This document shows positions 8,736 to 18,200 of a stretch of DNA of 64,000 bases, in pieces (within the stretch, counting starts at the first letter, position 1; each line of letters begins with the position of its first letter). This DNA comes from FEN-1191 sp036490715. GTDB lineage: Bacteria > Pseudomonadota > Gammaproteobacteria > Steroidobacterales > Steroidobacteraceae. Below the pieces are notes generated by a model. It did no database searches and was not told the DNA's origin. It was given only the letters and a program-made list of their open reading frames with translations. The stretch lies in assembly GCA_036490715.1 (NCBI GenBank), contig DASXDL010000003.1:162623-226622 (forward strand). The letters are read 5' to 3'. The translations under genes and the position numbers were made by a program.

Positions 8736-8927
8736 ATGAAGGACCTCGGCCGCCTGGCGATACTCACGGTCAGCGCACTGCTAAGTTTATCGGGCTGCAT
8801 CGTCACGCCCGCCCATGATCATGATCGGGTCGAATACCGTTACGAAAACGGCGATCGCATCGATTCCAATGGCCATCGGGAAGTGCACTGGTGCGACGCG
8901 CACCATGACGACGAGCACTGTCGCTGA
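8736..8927 (+). CDS. Small His/Asp-rich lipoprotein (63 aa)
   Basis: Predicted lipoprotein: MKDLGRLAI, hydrophobic segment, lipobox LSGC with C21. The roughly 43-residue mature chain contains seven His, two further Cys and many Asp/Glu (AHDHD, WCDAHHDDEHC). Start ATG 8736 has AGGAGA about 8 nt upstream, a good ribosome site that supports a real gene. I know no named family. The composition suggests metal or proton binding, which is inference only. Confidence 0.75.
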   Translation: MKDLGRLAILTVSALLSLSGCIVTPAHDHDRVEYRYENGDRIDSNGHREVHWCDAHHDDEHCR

Positions 8928-8932
8928 CGCGA

Positions 8933-9550
8933 TCAGCGCCTCCGGCGGCGCGCGCGCTTAAGATCGGCGATCAGCATCGCCAGCGCTCGCGTGCGCTGCC
9001 GAGGTTCGATCATCCGCAGCCCAGCTGAAGGGTGCAACGTCGCGAGCGCTCGCACGCCCAGTTCGGTGTCGAGCACCTGACCGCGCTGGCGCATCAGGCG
9101 AAAGCCGCGCCCGCGCACGGCCTTGGGCGCGATTGCGCCCAGACAGACCAGCACCTGAGGCCGCACCGCCTCGAGTTCCGCCAGCAGCCAGTGGCGGCAG
9201 GCGTCGATCTCACGCTGCGCCGGCGTTTTGTGGATGCGGCGCTTGCCGAGCAGCCCCCACTTGAAATGCTTCACGGCGTTGGTGATGTAGCAGGATTGTC
9301 GCTCGATACCGGCATCGTGCAGTGCCCGGGCGAGCAGCGTCTCGGCAGGTCCGACGAACGGCCGTCCTTCGATATCTTCCCGATCCCCCGGCTGTTCGCC
9401 GACCAACATCAGTGTGGCGCTCGCCGCGCCTACACCGAACACCGTCTGGGTCGCGCGCGCATATAACGGGCAGGCGGTGCAATGGGTGGCCCGCTTGCGC
9501 AACTGGCCGAGCGTGGCGGGACGAGCCCGTCGGGGGCTGGCGTCAGACAT
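8933..9550 (-). CDS. udgX: UdgX-type uracil-DNA glycosylase/uracil-DNA cross-linking protein (205 aa)
   Basis: Uracil-DNA glycosylase superfamily protein with a [4Fe-4S] cluster. Cluster cysteines fit C24, C27, C118 and C136. Motif 1 is GEQPGD (51-56) with GRPFVGPAE, and the C-terminal motif is HPSAGLR (173-179). Between them is KRRIH (103-107), the loop that distinguishes UdgX from ordinary family-4 enzymes; H107 corresponds to the His that in Mycobacterium smegmatis UdgX (H109) bonds covalently to the DNA sugar after uracil removal. The start at 9550 lies 8 nt inside the end of the amine oxidase gene, so the two are co-translated. The earlier in-frame ATG at 9763 would lie wholly within the oxidase and is rejected. 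Confidence 0.92.
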   Translation of the reverse strand: MSDASPRRARPATLGQLRKRATHCTACPLYARATQTVFGVGAASATLMLVGEQPGDREDIEGRPFVGPAETLLARALHDAGIERQSCYITNAVKHFKWGLLGKRRIHKTPAQREIDACRHWLLAELEAVRPQVLVCLGAIAPKAVRGRGFRLMRQRGQVLDTELGVRALATLHPSAGLRMIEPRQRTRALAMLIADLKRARRRRR

Positions 9551-10940
9551 GCTCAAGATGCAGCAGCTGCTGGGCAGCGCGCAGACCGCTGCGCACGGCC
9601 GCGTGGACCGTACCCCAGTGGCCGGTGACATCGGTGTGCTCGCCGGTAAAGTAAACCGTATCCTCCAACGGCACACACATCTTGGCGGAGGCATCGATCG
9701 CGCCGACCGGTACATAGCTGTACGCGCCGCGGGCATACGGATCGGCCTGCCAGTCATGCGCATGCCAGCTCAGAAGCAACTTGCGTACTCGAGCGACCGG
9801 CACGGTCAGCACGTCAGCCAGCGTATTGATGGCCCGCTCCAACAATGCGTTGGCATCCACCCGCACCTGTTGCTCGCGTTGCACCGCGCCGACCGCCGGG
9901 CCGCCGATCCAACCGGTGATGACCGGCGCGCGATCCGGCATCGGCGTCCACCAGGTCGCGGGCACTGCGCCGTGCGCGAACAGAAAGCTAAGCTGGCTCA
10001 GCTTGACTGCCCATTGCGGTAGCGCCTGCGCCACCTCGGAATCGCTCCAGAATCGTTCGCGAAAGACCAGCGTAATCCTCAGCACCGCACCCATGCGCAG
10101 CTGCGCCGCGTGCGTCAGCGCAATGGGCCTGGGCGAGATCGCGATCGAACCTGCGTGCAGCACGCCGAGTGGGACCGCGATCAGCAGCCGGTGGGCGGTA
10201 ACGCACAAGCGACCGCCATCCGCGCTGTCGGCGACGATGTCGACCTGGTCGCGTTGCCATGTGATCTGCCGTACCGGCGCGCCGAGGATGAGTCTGCCGC
10301 CAGCTCGGGTCAGCTCGCGCGCTAGATACTGCGGCAAAGCATCATAGCCACCGACGATGTGAAACAGTCGATCGCCGTCGATGGCATCCTCAGCGCGCTG
10401 TTGTTGCGCCAGACTGGCCACGCTGACGAGGTTGCCATCGGCAGCGTTGAAGCCCTCAACGTATTCGAGCGCCCGCACCCGGGCGAATTCGGCCACGGGA
10501 TGCTCGTTCAGATACTGCACAAAGCTCAGGTCGCGATCATGCGGCTGGCTTGCTTGCCAGCGGGTCATCTGCTCGAGCACTGCCATGCCGCCCTCGTGCG
10601 TCTCATCGTGCTGCAGCAGTGACCCATCCCTGAAGCACAGGCGGGCGCCGCCGAGCTCCTGGGTCTCAAGCTGCGCCTCGCGAATCAGGTCCCAGGTCTC
10701 GGGCGGAAGCCCATGAATGAATTCGGCGCCCAGCTCAATGGCGATTGGCTGGCCCTGTTTGCGAGCCACGCGCGCCGTCCACAGTCGGCCGCCGACTCGC
10801 TCGCGTGCCTCGAGCACCGCGACCTTCAGGCCGGACTTGGTCAGTGCGCGGGCCGCCACCAGTCCGGCCACACCCGCTCCAACGATCGCAACGTCGCAGT
10901 CCATCGTGAAATTCTGCGGCAACGTTTGCGACGATGCCAT
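9543..10940 (-). CDS. FAD-dependent amine oxidase (465 aa)
   Basis: Flavin monoamine-oxidase family enzyme. An N-terminal Rossmann fold (DVAIVGAGVAGLVAARAL, then LEARERVGGRLWT) binds FAD, and the C-terminal FAD motif appears as VYFTGEHTDVTGHWGTVHAAVRSG. Length fits the family. Start ATG 10940 (MASSQTL) is chosen over a TTG three codons upstream. It has no Tat or Sec signal, so it is probably cytoplasmic. The substrate (mono- or polyamine) cannot be told. It overlaps udgX by 8 bp at its 3' end; a functional link is not evident. Confidence 0.9.
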   Translation of the reverse strand: MASSQTLPQNFTMDCDVAIVGAGVAGLVAARALTKSGLKVAVLEARERVGGRLWTARVARKQGQPIAIELGAEFIHGLPPETWDLIREAQLETQELGGARLCFRDGSLLQHDETHEGGMAVLEQMTRWQASQPHDRDLSFVQYLNEHPVAEFARVRALEYVEGFNAADGNLVSVASLAQQQRAEDAIDGDRLFHIVGGYDALPQYLARELTRAGGRLILGAPVRQITWQRDQVDIVADSADGGRLCVTAHRLLIAVPLGVLHAGSIAISPRPIALTHAAQLRMGAVLRITLVFRERFWSDSEVAQALPQWAVKLSQLSFLFAHGAVPATWWTPMPDRAPVITGWIGGPAVGAVQREQQVRVDANALLERAINTLADVLTVPVARVRKLLLSWHAHDWQADPYARGAYSYVPVGAIDASAKMCVPLEDTVYFTGEHTDVTGHWGTVHAAVRSGLRAAQQLLHLEHV

Positions 10941-11010
10941 GGGCTGCAAGGCTGAGCGCCTGTCAGTCGCCGACCGATGCTACAGTCGACCGAGGCGATG
11001 GAAGGCAGGC

Positions 11011-11685
11011 ATGGCGGACCGACCGGTATTCATCTTCGATCTGGACGGCACCCTGGTAGACAGCGTCTATCAGCACGTACTGGCGTGGAAGGAAGCGCTC
11101 GACGCCGAGGGCATCAACTTGTCGGTGTGGCGCATCCACCGCAAGGTGGGGATGAGCGGCGGCCTGTTCGCCAACCAGTTATTGCGCGAGACCAAGATCG
11201 ACATCACGCCTGAGCGACTGGACCGGCTGCGCCAGCTGCATGCCCGTGCTTATCAGCGGCTGGCTGCCAACGTCCGGCCGCTGTCAGGCGCGATCGAGCT
11301 TCTGGACACGTTGACCGCCGGCAAGATTCCGTGGGCCATTGCGACCAGCGGCCGCATGGAAACGGCGGCGCCGAATCTGAAGGCTCTGCGCATCGATCCG
11401 TCAAAGGTGCCGGTTGTCACGCGCGATGACGTCAAATATGCCAAGCCCGACCCCGATCTGTTTCTGGCCGCCGCGGCTCGCCTAAATGCATCGATCAGCA
11501 ACGCAGTCGTGGTCGGTGACAGCATCTGGGACATGCTCGCGGCCCGACGCTGCCACGCGCTGGGCGTCGGACTGCTATCGGGCGGCTACGGCCTGGACGA
11601 GCTCGAGCGCGCCAGCGCCTATCGGGTGTACGAGGACCCGGCGGACATGCTGGTGCACCTGGACGAGGTCGGCGGTCGACGCTAA
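11011..11685 (+). CDS. HAD-superfamily hydrolase (224 aa)
   Basis: Haloacid-dehalogenase-like phosphatase of the beta-phosphoglucomutase/phosphatase branch. Motif I FDLDGTLVDS carries the nucleophile and acid/base aspartates, motif II is ATSG, motif III the Lys in KYAKPDPD, and motif IV VGDSIWDM. A helical cap lies between motifs I and II. The ATG at 11011 follows a short AGG. Divergent from the amine oxidase, with about 70 bp between them. Specific substrate unknown. Confidence 0.9.
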   Translation: MADRPVFIFDLDGTLVDSVYQHVLAWKEALDAEGINLSVWRIHRKVGMSGGLFANQLLRETKIDITPERLDRLRQLHARAYQRLAANVRPLSGAIELLDTLTAGKIPWAIATSGRMETAAPNLKALRIDPSKVPVVTRDDVKYAKPDPDLFLAAAARLNASISNAVVVGDSIWDMLAARRCHALGVGLLSGGYGLDELERASAYRVYEDPADMLVHLDEVGGRR

Positions 11686-11691
11686 CGCGCT

Positions 11692-12327
11692 TTAGGCAAC
11701 CTGTCTAAAGTCAGCAAGCTGGGCGTCCAGCGCGCGTTTGAATGCCGGGCGCGCGATACAGCGCTCGACGTACGAAGTCAGACGCGGCTCGACAATCAGC
11801 TCCGGCATTATCCGTAGCACCGTGGCCATGATGAGGTCGCCAGCGGTGAAGCGCTCGCCGTCCAGGAACGGCTTGTCGCCCAGTGACTTGCCCAGACAGT
11901 TCATGCGATGGCGGGCGAAGTCGACGGCGCCCGGCCGACGCAGCTTGGCCCACTCCTTGTCTTTGTGGAACAGATCTATCACCGCGACATTCATCACATA
12001 CGGTTCGATGGAATTGAGTGCCGCGATCAGCCACTGCATCGCGCGAGCACGCGCGTTGGAATCCCTTGGCAATAGAACTTCAGCGCGTTCGCCGATATGC
12101 AGCACGATGGCTCCGCTCTCGAACAGCACATGGCCGTCCTCCTCGAAAATTGGTACCTGACCGAATGGCTGCAGTGAGCGGTAGCCGGCCTTGTCTTGAT
12201 CGCCCTGCTCGAGCAGCCGCGTCCGGTATGGCAATCCGGCTTCCTCGAGCGCCCAACGCACGCGCAGATCGCGCACTTGTCCCTGCGCAAACGGTGGCAC
12301 CCATCGAAAGGCGGAAATCGTGATCAT
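11692..12327 (-). CDS. Glutathione S-transferase family protein (211 aa)
   Basis: Two-domain GST. The thioredoxin-like N-terminus shows RWALEEAGLPY, FGQVPIFEEDG (cis-Pro loop) and FESGAIVLHI (glutathione gamma-Glu contact). An all-helical C-terminus includes GDKPFLDGERFTAGDLIMATVL, the N-capping box region. Convergent with the HAD gene, 6 bp apart. It starts 31 bp from the tRNA-Ser fragment, so before the island inserted it was probably the immediate neighbour of the tRNA gene. Confidence 0.92.
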   Translation of the reverse strand: MITISAFRWVPPFAQGQVRDLRVRWALEEAGLPYRTRLLEQGDQDKAGYRSLQPFGQVPIFEEDGHVLFESGAIVLHIGERAEVLLPRDSNARARAMQWLIAALNSIEPYVMNVAVIDLFHKDKEWAKLRRPGAVDFARHRMNCLGKSLGDKPFLDGERFTAGDLIMATVLRIMPELIVEPRLTSYVERCIARPAFKRALDAQLADFRQVA

Positions 12328-12357
12328 GCGGTTCAGTCCTCAGGTCATCGACGGTAA

Positions 12358-12416
12358 CTGGCGGAGAGGGTGAGATTCGAACTCACGAAACCCGTGAAGG
12401 TTTGCCGGTTTTCAAG
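12358..12416 (-). repeat. Truncated tRNA-Ser 3' fragment; distal direct repeat of the island
   Basis: 59 bp identical to 18432-18490. It holds the 3' part of tRNA-Ser from the anticodon loop (CTTGAAA) through variable arm, T arm, acceptor strand and CCA, plus one base beyond. The sequence diverges abruptly on the 5' side of the anticodon. This is the structure left when an element recombines into the anticodon-loop region of a tRNA gene: the element supplies a new 3' half to the gene and the original half is displaced here. Confidence 0.93.
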
Positions 12417-12606
12417 TCGGGTGGGCCGCACGCCAGTGGTACGCAGTCGCACGCGATCGCCATAGTAGCCGATTCTTCGCACGAGGCCGAAACGGTGCGT
12501 TCTTCGACATCTCGCATCCACTGCAACTCGAGTGCAACTGAACTGCTGCCCCGCCAGCCATCCGCAACTCGGCAGAAGCTTTTGCCTTCGTGAGATACTC
12601 GTTGCC
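12417..12606 (+). other. Island left end, non-coding, with repeated GCAACT motifs
   Basis: 190 bp between the tRNA fragment and the first island gene. No coding frame I can support. GCAACT occurs at 12523, 12534 (11 bp apart, about one helical turn) and 12564. These could be recombinase arm-type sites or operator half-sites; this is speculative. The operon's promoter should also lie here but no good hexamers are seen. Confidence 0.4.
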
Positions 12607-14103
12607 ATGAGCCTGACTTGCAAATGGCGCGCTCTGCCCTTCATCGCGCTCCAAGCTTTATTGCTCATTGTCGGTTGCGCGGTGGGTCCCAACTATAGAA
12701 AGCCCGCGGCTCCGGATGTCAGTGACTATACGGCCCACCCGGTCCTGAACACCGTCACCACTGCGAACGTCCAGGGCGGGGAAGCTCAACGCTTTGCCAA
12801 CGGAAGCGACGTTGTCGGCGACTGGTGGACCTTGTTTCATTCCCAGCCGCTCAATGAGCTGATCGACCAATCGCTCGCAAACAGTCCCGACCTCAAGTCA
12901 GCTCAGGCAGCACTGCTCGTGGCAAGAGAGAATGTCCTGGCTCAACGGGGCGCCTACTATCCCAGTGTTACGGCAAGCTTCTCGGCCAGCCGCCAGAGAC
13001 AATCAGGGCAACTCGCACCCACGCCCAATTCGAACGATTTTCTATACGATCTTTTCACCCCGCAGGTCGGCGTTTCGTACGTTCCCGATGTCTTCGGTCT
13101 GAACCGTCGGACCGTTGAATCATTGAAGGCACAGGAACAGCAAGTTCGCTTCCAGATGATCGCGACTTATACGACCTTGACCGCCAATGTGGTGGTCACG
13201 GCGATTCAGCGGGGCTCGTTACAGATGCAGATTGATGCGACGCGCCAACTCATCGATATCAACTCCAGCATGCTGCAAATCCTGCAAGACCAATTTGCCA
13301 AGGGTTATGTCAGTCGACTTGACGTTGCCGCACAGGAATCGCAGCTCGCGCAGGTCACCGCGACGCTGCCGCCGTTGATCAAGCAATCAGCGCAGACAAG
13401 TGACCTTCTGGCAGTTCTGGCCGGTCGGTTTCCGAACCAGGCGGTAGCTGATCAATTCGAGCTTTCGAGTCTGCAATTGCCGCAGGAACTGCCGGTGAGC
13501 CTTCCTTCGGAGCTTGTCGCGCAACGCCCGGACGTGCTCCAGGCCGAAGCAAACCTGCACGCCGCCAGCGCCAAAATTGGCATCGCCGAAGCGAATCGAC
13601 TGCCGAGTATTACACTGACCGCAGATGCCGGCAGCACGGCGTTGGCCATCGATCAGCTTTTCAGTCGGGGCACCGGCTTTTGGGGTGTGGGCGCAGCAGC
13701 GACCGCACCCCTTTTTCAGGGCGGGACACTTCTGCACCAGGAGCGCGCCGCGAAGGCGGCCTACGTTCAAGCCTCGGAACAATACCGAAGCACCGTTCTG
13801 ATCGCCTTTCAGAACGTTGCTGACACGTTGACGGCACTAGAACAGGACGCCGAAGCGCTGACGACTGCTGCGACCGCCGCAAATGCCGCCGACGTAGCAC
13901 TGGATTTGGCCCGACGACAATGGCAGGACGGCTACGCCGGCTATCTTGCCGTGTTAAACGCTGAGCAATCCTATCAGCAGACTCGGATCAGCTTCATCCA
14001 GGCCCAGGCCAATCGTTATGCCGATACGGCGGCGTTGTTTCAGGCGCTGGGCGGTGGCTGGTGGCACCACGCAGATTTAGCCAATGATATTCGGGAAAAG
14101 TAA
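12607..14103 (+). CDS. NodT/CzcC-type outer-membrane efflux lipoprotein (498 aa)
   Basis: TolC-superfamily channel of a tripartite RND pump. The lipoprotein signal is MSLTCKWRAL, a hydrophobic run and LIVGCAVGPNYRKP, where CxVGPxYxxP is typical of NodT-family lipoproteins. Two outer-membrane-efflux repeats follow (LVAQRPDVLQAEANLHAASAKI is the usual mid-protein signature). Start ATG 12607 gives a normal signal peptide; an in-frame ATG at 12532 would bury it. The end overlaps the adaptor gene by 20 bp. First gene of the island operon. Confidence 0.92.
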   Translation: MSLTCKWRALPFIALQALLLIVGCAVGPNYRKPAAPDVSDYTAHPVLNTVTTANVQGGEAQRFANGSDVVGDWWTLFHSQPLNELIDQSLANSPDLKSAQAALLVARENVLAQRGAYYPSVTASFSASRQRQSGQLAPTPNSNDFLYDLFTPQVGVSYVPDVFGLNRRTVESLKAQEQQVRFQMIATYTTLTANVVVTAIQRGSLQMQIDATRQLIDINSSMLQILQDQFAKGYVSRLDVAAQESQLAQVTATLPPLIKQSAQTSDLLAVLAGRFPNQAVADQFELSSLQLPQELPVSLPSELVAQRPDVLQAEANLHAASAKIGIAEANRLPSITLTADAGSTALAIDQLFSRGTGFWGVGAAATAPLFQGGTLLHQERAAKAAYVQASEQYRSTVLIAFQNVADTLTALEQDAEALTTAATAANAADVALDLARRQWQDGYAGYLAVLNAEQSYQQTRISFIQAQANRYADTAALFQALGGGWWHHADLANDIREK

Positions 14104-15286
14104 ATCATCTGGCGGAATACCGCCTTCAGAGCATCGGATTCAATTCAGGCGCACTAGCGAAGTTGCCGTCGTAGCGATCGCAACAGTCATTTTGTTCACC
14201 GCCTGTTCATCCAAGACTGACAACAACTCACAGACATCATCCGTAGCTGCCAGCAACGTGACACTGACGTCAGTGCAGCGAGAACAAATCCACCTATTCA
14301 CCGTTGAGCCGGCCAAATTTCGCAAGCGGATTGAGACCACCGGCGCGGTTGATTTCGACAGCGATCAGGCCACGAGCGTATTAGCACCCTTCTCCGGTCC
14401 GGTGTCGCGGCTGCTCGTCTCTCTCGGTGCCCAAGTCAAGGAAGGCGACGCGTTGGCGGTGGTGGATTCACCCGACTTTGCGACGGCCATCAGCGCTTAT
14501 CGCAAAGCACTCGCCACCGCCCAGACCGACCGGCGGCTTGCCGACATGGACAACGATCTTATCCAGCATAACGGTGTCGCGCAGCGCGAAGCAGCGCAGG
14601 CGGAGACCGATGCCATTAACGCCGAAGCGGACCGCGACGCTGCCCGGCAAGCACTCGTCTCGCTGAAGGTTCAGCCTCAGGTCATCGAGGACATACAAGA
14701 AGGTCGGCCGATATCGCGGATCGAGGGAATCATTCGCTCGCCGATCGCAGGCACCGTTGTGGAAAAGCTGATCACTCCCGGAGAACTTCTGCAGACTGGC
14801 ACAACGCCGTGTTTTACGGTCGCCGACCTTTCACGCGTCTGGGTCATGGCGCAACTTTTTGGTTCGGAACTCGCTTCGATCAGCCCTGGCGATGCAGCCG
14901 AAGTGATAACCGGTATTGATTCCAATCACTTTTCTGGAACGGTGGACAACATCTCGGCGCTGGTCAACCCGGACACCCGCTCGGTGGCGGTCCGTGTGGT
15001 CGTCAAAAATCCGGGAGATCTGCTGAAGAAAGGGATGTACGTGCGGGTGCAGCTGCAGGCGCGCCAGGAGAGCAGCGGGCTGCTGGTCCCAGTTTCAGCG
15101 GTTTTGCGTGACGATGAAAACCTGCCGTTCGTCTATGTAGCCCAGCCTGACGGCAGCTTCGCGCGCGAGCACGTGACCCTTGGGTATCGTGCCGGGGACC
15201 AATATGAAATCCTCGCTGGACTGCAGGACGGAGACAGAATCGTGGTTGAAGGGGGGATCTTTGTTCAATTCATGCAAAGTCAATGA
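14084..15286 (+). CDS. RND periplasmic adaptor, CzcB-like lipoprotein (400 aa)
   Basis: Membrane-fusion subunit joining the RND pump to the outer-membrane channel. The N-terminus contains a hydrophobic stretch ending in LFTAC, a likely lipobox. Then come lipoyl half-domains (VLAPFSGPVSRLLVSLGAQV and RSPIAGTVVEKLITPGELL), a coiled-coil hairpin rich in Ala/Asp/Arg and beta-barrel/membrane-proximal domains (VWVMAQLF, VSAVLRDDENLPFVYV). Overlaps the upstream gene by 20 bp and the pump gene by 4 bp, so the three are translationally coupled. No His-rich N-terminal metal-binding extension is seen. Confidence 0.92.
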   Translation: MIFGKSKSSGGIPPSEHRIQFRRTSEVAVVAIATVILFTACSSKTDNNSQTSSVAASNVTLTSVQREQIHLFTVEPAKFRKRIETTGAVDFDSDQATSVLAPFSGPVSRLLVSLGAQVKEGDALAVVDSPDFATAISAYRKALATAQTDRRLADMDNDLIQHNGVAQREAAQAETDAINAEADRDAARQALVSLKVQPQVIEDIQEGRPISRIEGIIRSPIAGTVVEKLITPGELLQTGTTPCFTVADLSRVWVMAQLFGSELASISPGDAAEVITGIDSNHFSGTVDNISALVNPDTRSVAVRVVVKNPGDLLKKGMYVRVQLQARQESSGLLVPVSAVLRDDENLPFVYVAQPDGSFAREHVTLGYRAGDQYEILAGLQDGDRIVVEGGIFVQFMQSQ

Positions 15287-18200
15287 GCGATCCTGCGCCG
15301 CCAACCGGAGCTGCGCCGCGAGCGACCTCGATCATGAACCGGGTCGTAGCCTCCTCGTTGCGGCAGCGTTTCCTGGTAGTCCTCATGACGCTGTTGTTGC
15401 TTGCCGCCGGGTTGCGGTCACTCGAGCGCCTGCCGATGGATGCCTATCCCGATCTCTCGCCGCCCCTGGTCGAGATCATCACCCAATGGCCGGGGCACGC
15501 CGCCGAGGAAATTGAGCGGCTGATCACCGTTCCGGTCGAACTCGGGCTGAACGGCATTCCGCAGACGACCACAAAGCGTTCGATTTCGCTCTATGGATTG
15601 TCCGACGTCATCCTGACGTTTCAAAACCGCACGGATAACTACTTCGCCCGGCAGCAGGTCTTCAACCGCCTGGGGACTCTGAACCTGCCGAGCGGCGTGA
15701 CCCCTTCGGTCGCGCCATTGTCCGCCCCATCGGGTCTGATCTATCGCTACGTGCTGCAGAGCCCGGACCGCTCGCCGATGGAACTCAAGACATTCGAGGA
15801 CTGGGTGGTCGAGCCCCAGTTCAGAGCCGTTCCCGGCGTCGCGGATGATTCGGGATTTGGCGGTGGAACCATGCAGTATCAGGTACTGCTCGATCCGGCC
15901 AGGATTGCTGCGGTTGGCTTGTCGGTGCAGCAGGTGGAGACCGCTCTGGCAGCGAACAACGCCAACGCCGGCGGCGGATTCTACTCGCAAGGCGGCCAGT
16001 TCTATTACGTGCGCGGCATGGGACGCCTGGACACTTTGCAGGATATCGGCAATGTCGTACTGGCGGTGCATGACGGCACCCCGGTACTGCTGAAGGACGT
16101 CGGACGGGTGGTCATCGGCACTGCCCCACGGCTGGGCGAGTTTGGCTACGAGAAACAGGACGACGCCGTGGAGGGCGTCATCCTGATGCTCAAGGGCGAG
16201 AAGACTCAAGACGTGCTGAAGCGCGTTGAGGCGAAGACCAGGGAGCTCAACGACGAAATCCTGCCCAAAGACATCAAGGTTCATCCGTTCTACGACCTGA
16301 GCGATCTCATTGCGCTGACCACCAGGACCGTGGAACGCAACCTTTTGCAGGGCATGGTGCTGGTGATCGTGGTCCTCATATTCTTTCTCTACGATTTTCG
16401 TGCGGGCTTAATCGTCGCTGTCACCATCCCGCTCTCTCTGTTGTTCGCATTTGTTTGTCTCGATCTCCAGGGTGCCTCGGCCAACCTGCTTTCCATCGGT
16501 GCGGTGGATTTTGGCATCCTGGTGGATGGCGCGATATTCATGGTGGAAAATATTTTCCGCCAGATCGCCGCGCGCCGGGGAACTGCGCTCAACGTCACGG
16601 AAATCATCAAGGCTGCAGCGGCAGAGGTCGACCGCCCGCTCTTCTATGCGGTCGCGGTGATCGTGGCCGGCTTCCTGCCTATCTATGTCTTGTCCGGCCC
16701 GTCCGGGACGCTGTTCAAACCGATGGCAGACACCATGATCTTCGCCTTGATCGGTTCCCTGATCGTCACGCTGTCGCTGCTGCCGGTGCTGTGTTCGTGG
16801 TCAATGCGGGAGGGCGTGTCGGAACGACGCAACGGCGCTTTCGAAGCCATCAAATCGATTTACTCGAAAGGGCTGGATGTCAGTCTTGCCCATCCCTGGG
16901 GCACGACGTTCGCCGCGGCTATTCTGCTGGCAGGTTCGCTGCTGCTGGTCCCGTTCATCGGCGCCGAGTTCATGCCGAAGCTGGATGAAGGCGCGCTGTG
17001 GGTGCGCGCCACGATGCCCTACACCATTTCGTTTGACGAATCGGCCAAGATCGCTCCCAAGGTGAGGGAGATACTGCATTCCTTTCCCGAAGTCACGACG
17101 GTCGCCTCCGAACTGGGCCGGCCGGACGACGGCACGGATGCGACCGGTTTCTTCAACGTCGAGTTCTACGTCGGCCTCAAACCTTACTCGCAATGGACCG
17201 GCGCTCGCCGCACAAAAGCTGCGCTGATCGAGGCCATCAATCAGAAGCTCGAGGCCTTTCCCGGGATCACCTTCAACTACACCCAGCCGGCGGAGGACGC
17301 GGTTGACGAGGCGGAAACGGGGTTGAAGAGCGCGCTGGCTGTCAAGATATTTGGCTCCAATCTGGATACGCTCCAACAGAAAGGCAAAGCCATCAAACAG
17401 GTCCTGGAGCAGGTACGCGGAATCCGCGATGTCACGCTGGTGCAGGAACTCGGGCAGCCCAGCCTGACCATCCAGGTCGACCGCGCTCAGATTGCTCGTT
17501 TCGGTCTGAACGTCGCCGACATCAATGGCTTGATCCAAACAGCCATTGGCGGAGACGTCGCCACCCAGGTGGTGCAGGGAGAAAAGCAGTTTGATCTCGT
17601 TGTCCGCCTCGATCGCCAGTTCCGCGATAACCCCGAGGAAATCAGAAATATCCTGGTGGCGACGCCCGCCGGGCAACAAATTCCGCTCAAGGAACTCGCG
17701 GATATCCAGGTGACGAACGGCGCTTCTTTCATCTACCGCCAAAACGACTCGCGCTACATCGGCGTGCAGTTCTCGGTGGAAGGGCGCGATCTGGCCGGCG
17801 CAGTGGGCGATGCTATCCAGCAAGTCAGTGGAAAAGTTGCGTTGCCGCGCGGCTATCGTCTGGACTGGGGCGGTGAATACACGGAATACACGGCTTCGCG
17901 CCAGGAGCTGAATGTCATTCTACCGCTGACCTTGTTCCTGATATTCCTCCTGCTTTTCGCACTCTACAGCAACGCAAAATTCCCGTTCATCACGGTGCTC
18001 GGCGTGCTGCTGTCGGCACCAGTGGGCGCCATCGTTGCCCTCTGGATCACCGCCACGCCGTTTTCCGTTTCCTCCGGCATCGGCTTCCTCGCCTTGTTTG
18101 GCGTCTCGGTGCTGACAGCCGTCGTCTATATCTCCTATGTCAACGAACTCCGCAGCAGCGGCACGCCTCTCAACGAAGCCATTCGCCAGGGCGCGATCCT

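Noticed and set aside
9551..9763. Longer N-terminus for UdgX
   Set aside because: Would lie entirely inside the amine oxidase gene and adds no conserved sequence; the ATG at 9550 gives the family length.
12417..12606. Possible remnant integrase frame next to the tRNA fragment
   Set aside because: Short frames on both strands show no tyrosine-recombinase motif (R...HxxR...Y).
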